NCBI GenBank assembly: GCA_902488725.1 | Contig: CABTXO010000011.1 | Location: 1-14,661 of the forward strand | Reading direction: 5' to 3' | Length of the DNA stretch: 14,661 nucleotides | Origin: an uncultured Bacteroidales bacterium | GTDB lineage: Bacteria; Bacteroidota; Bacteroidia; Bacteroidales; UBA932 | In this document: one piece after another, positions 14,302-14,661 of the stretch | Numbering within the stretch: position 1 is the stretch's first letter | Layout: every line of letters begins with the position of its first letter | Program-made: the position numbers and the translations under genes | Notes under the pieces: model-generated | What the model was told of the DNA's origin: nothing | Database searches by the model: none | What the model saw: the letters and a program-made list of their open reading frames with translations, nothing else

Positions 14302-14314
14302 CCGAGAAAGCATT

Positions 14315-14661
14315 TTAAGGAATTTCCTCCACGGGGGCTGAGGGGCCGCCGGAGCCTTCCTGCATGAGGAGGCGGCGCATGAACTCGTTGAGGTCGCCGT
14401 CGAGGACGCCCTGGGTGTCGGCCGTCTTGTAGCCGGTGCGCAGGTCGTTGACCATCTTGTAGGGATGCAGGACGTAGGAACGGATCTGGGAGCCCCATTC
14501 GATCCGTTTCTTCTGCCCTTCGATCTCGGCCCGCTTCGCGTCGCGCTTGCGCATCTCGATGTCGTACAATCGGGATTTCAGCAGCAGGAGAGCCTTCGCG
14601 CGGTTCTTGGGCTGGTCGCGGGTCTCCGTGTTCTCGATGAGGATTTCATCCTCTTCACCCG
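14315..14661 (-). CDS. prfB: Peptide chain release factor 2, C-terminal part (5' end outside window)
   Basis: About 114 C-terminal residues, open to the window edge. RF2 recognises UGA and UAA stop codons and triggers peptide release on the ribosome. The sequence begins in GEEDEILIENTETRDQPKNR, a segment following the GGQ region in Bacteroidota RF2. It continues with ALLLLKSRLYDIEMRKRDAKRAEIEGQKKRIEWGSQIRSYVLHPYKMVNDLRTGYKT, which is the RF2 signature (WGSQIRSYVLHPY), then GVLDGDLNEFM. The GGQ and SPF motifs lie outside the window. The tail after LLMQ (EGSGGPSAPVEEIP) is a short low-complexity extension. The usual prfB programmed-frameshift site would be upstream and cannot be checked. Confidence 0.96.
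   Translation of the reverse strand, partial: GEEDEILIENTETRDQPKNRAKALLLLKSRLYDIEMRKRDAKRAEIEGQKKRIEWGSQIRSYVLHPYKMVNDLRTGYKTADTQGVLDGDLNEFMRRLLMQEGSGGPSAPVEEIP

Noticed and set aside
1..14661. CRISPR array, tRNA, rRNA or complete insertion sequence
   Set aside because: No regularly spaced repeats of more than two units, no cloverleaf-like sequence, and no transposase were recognised on either strand.

Overview
The window looks like a chromosomal segment from a GC-rich member of the Bacteroidales (phylum Bacteroidota). The evidence is the protein families themselves: a release factor 2 C-terminus with a TGEEDEILIENTETRDQPKNR-type segment, lipoprotein peptidases with Bacteroidota-style signal peptides, and AAA_14/DUF4143 ATPases. 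Promoter boxes of the Bacteroidota -7 type TAnnTTTG stand in front of several genes, and Shine-Dalgarno sequences are almost absent. Most genes are strongly GC-biased at third positions. The stretch from about 12.06 to 14.31 kb is visibly more A+T rich and looks acquired. Genus cannot be fixed from this sequence alone. || Layout. (1) 1-4050, plus strand: the 3' end of xseA, then an L-fucose isomerase/L-fucose permease pair (fucI-fucP, one base apart), then xseB. The two subunit genes of exonuclease VII, often neighbours, are thus split by a sugar-use module. (2) 7231-4051, minus strand: murI (glutamate racemase) overlapping pncB (nicotinate phosphoribosyltransferase) by 8 bases. These are followed by a flavodoxin-fold NAD(P)H oxidoreductase and a 43-codon remnant of a DUF1848 gene that abuts the end of xseB. 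(3) 7292-10293, plus strand: a lipoprotein S41 (C-terminal-processing type) protease with a PDZ-like domain, then a glutamine synthetase two bases later. murI and the S41 gene diverge from a compact promoter region built on an inverted repeat. (4) 11954-10281, minus strand: a lipoprotein M28 zinc peptidase with a PA-like insert, whose 3' end overlaps the 3' end of glnA by 13 bases. (5) 11955-14310: an A+T-richer accessory patch. It holds an intact AAA_14/DUF4143 ATPase (minus strand), an internally deleted second AAA_14/DUF4143 gene (plus strand), and several direct, tandem and inverted repeats in the intergenic DNA. (6) 14315-14661, minus strand: the 3' part of prfB. || How the genes fit together. 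The window is a patchwork of housekeeping functions: DNA repair (xseA/xseB), cell-wall D-glutamate supply (murI), NAD salvage (pncB), nitrogen assimilation (glnA), translation termination (prfB), envelope proteolysis (S41, M28) and fucose uptake and isomerization. The last fits a host-glycan or plant-glycan feeder, but no fuculokinase or aldolase is present here. No complete mobile element, CRISPR array, rRNA or tRNA was recognised. The least explained parts are the repeat-rich DNA around the two ATPase genes and a strong excess of the word GAATAT/ATATTC, including five GAATATTC palindromes, across the whole window.
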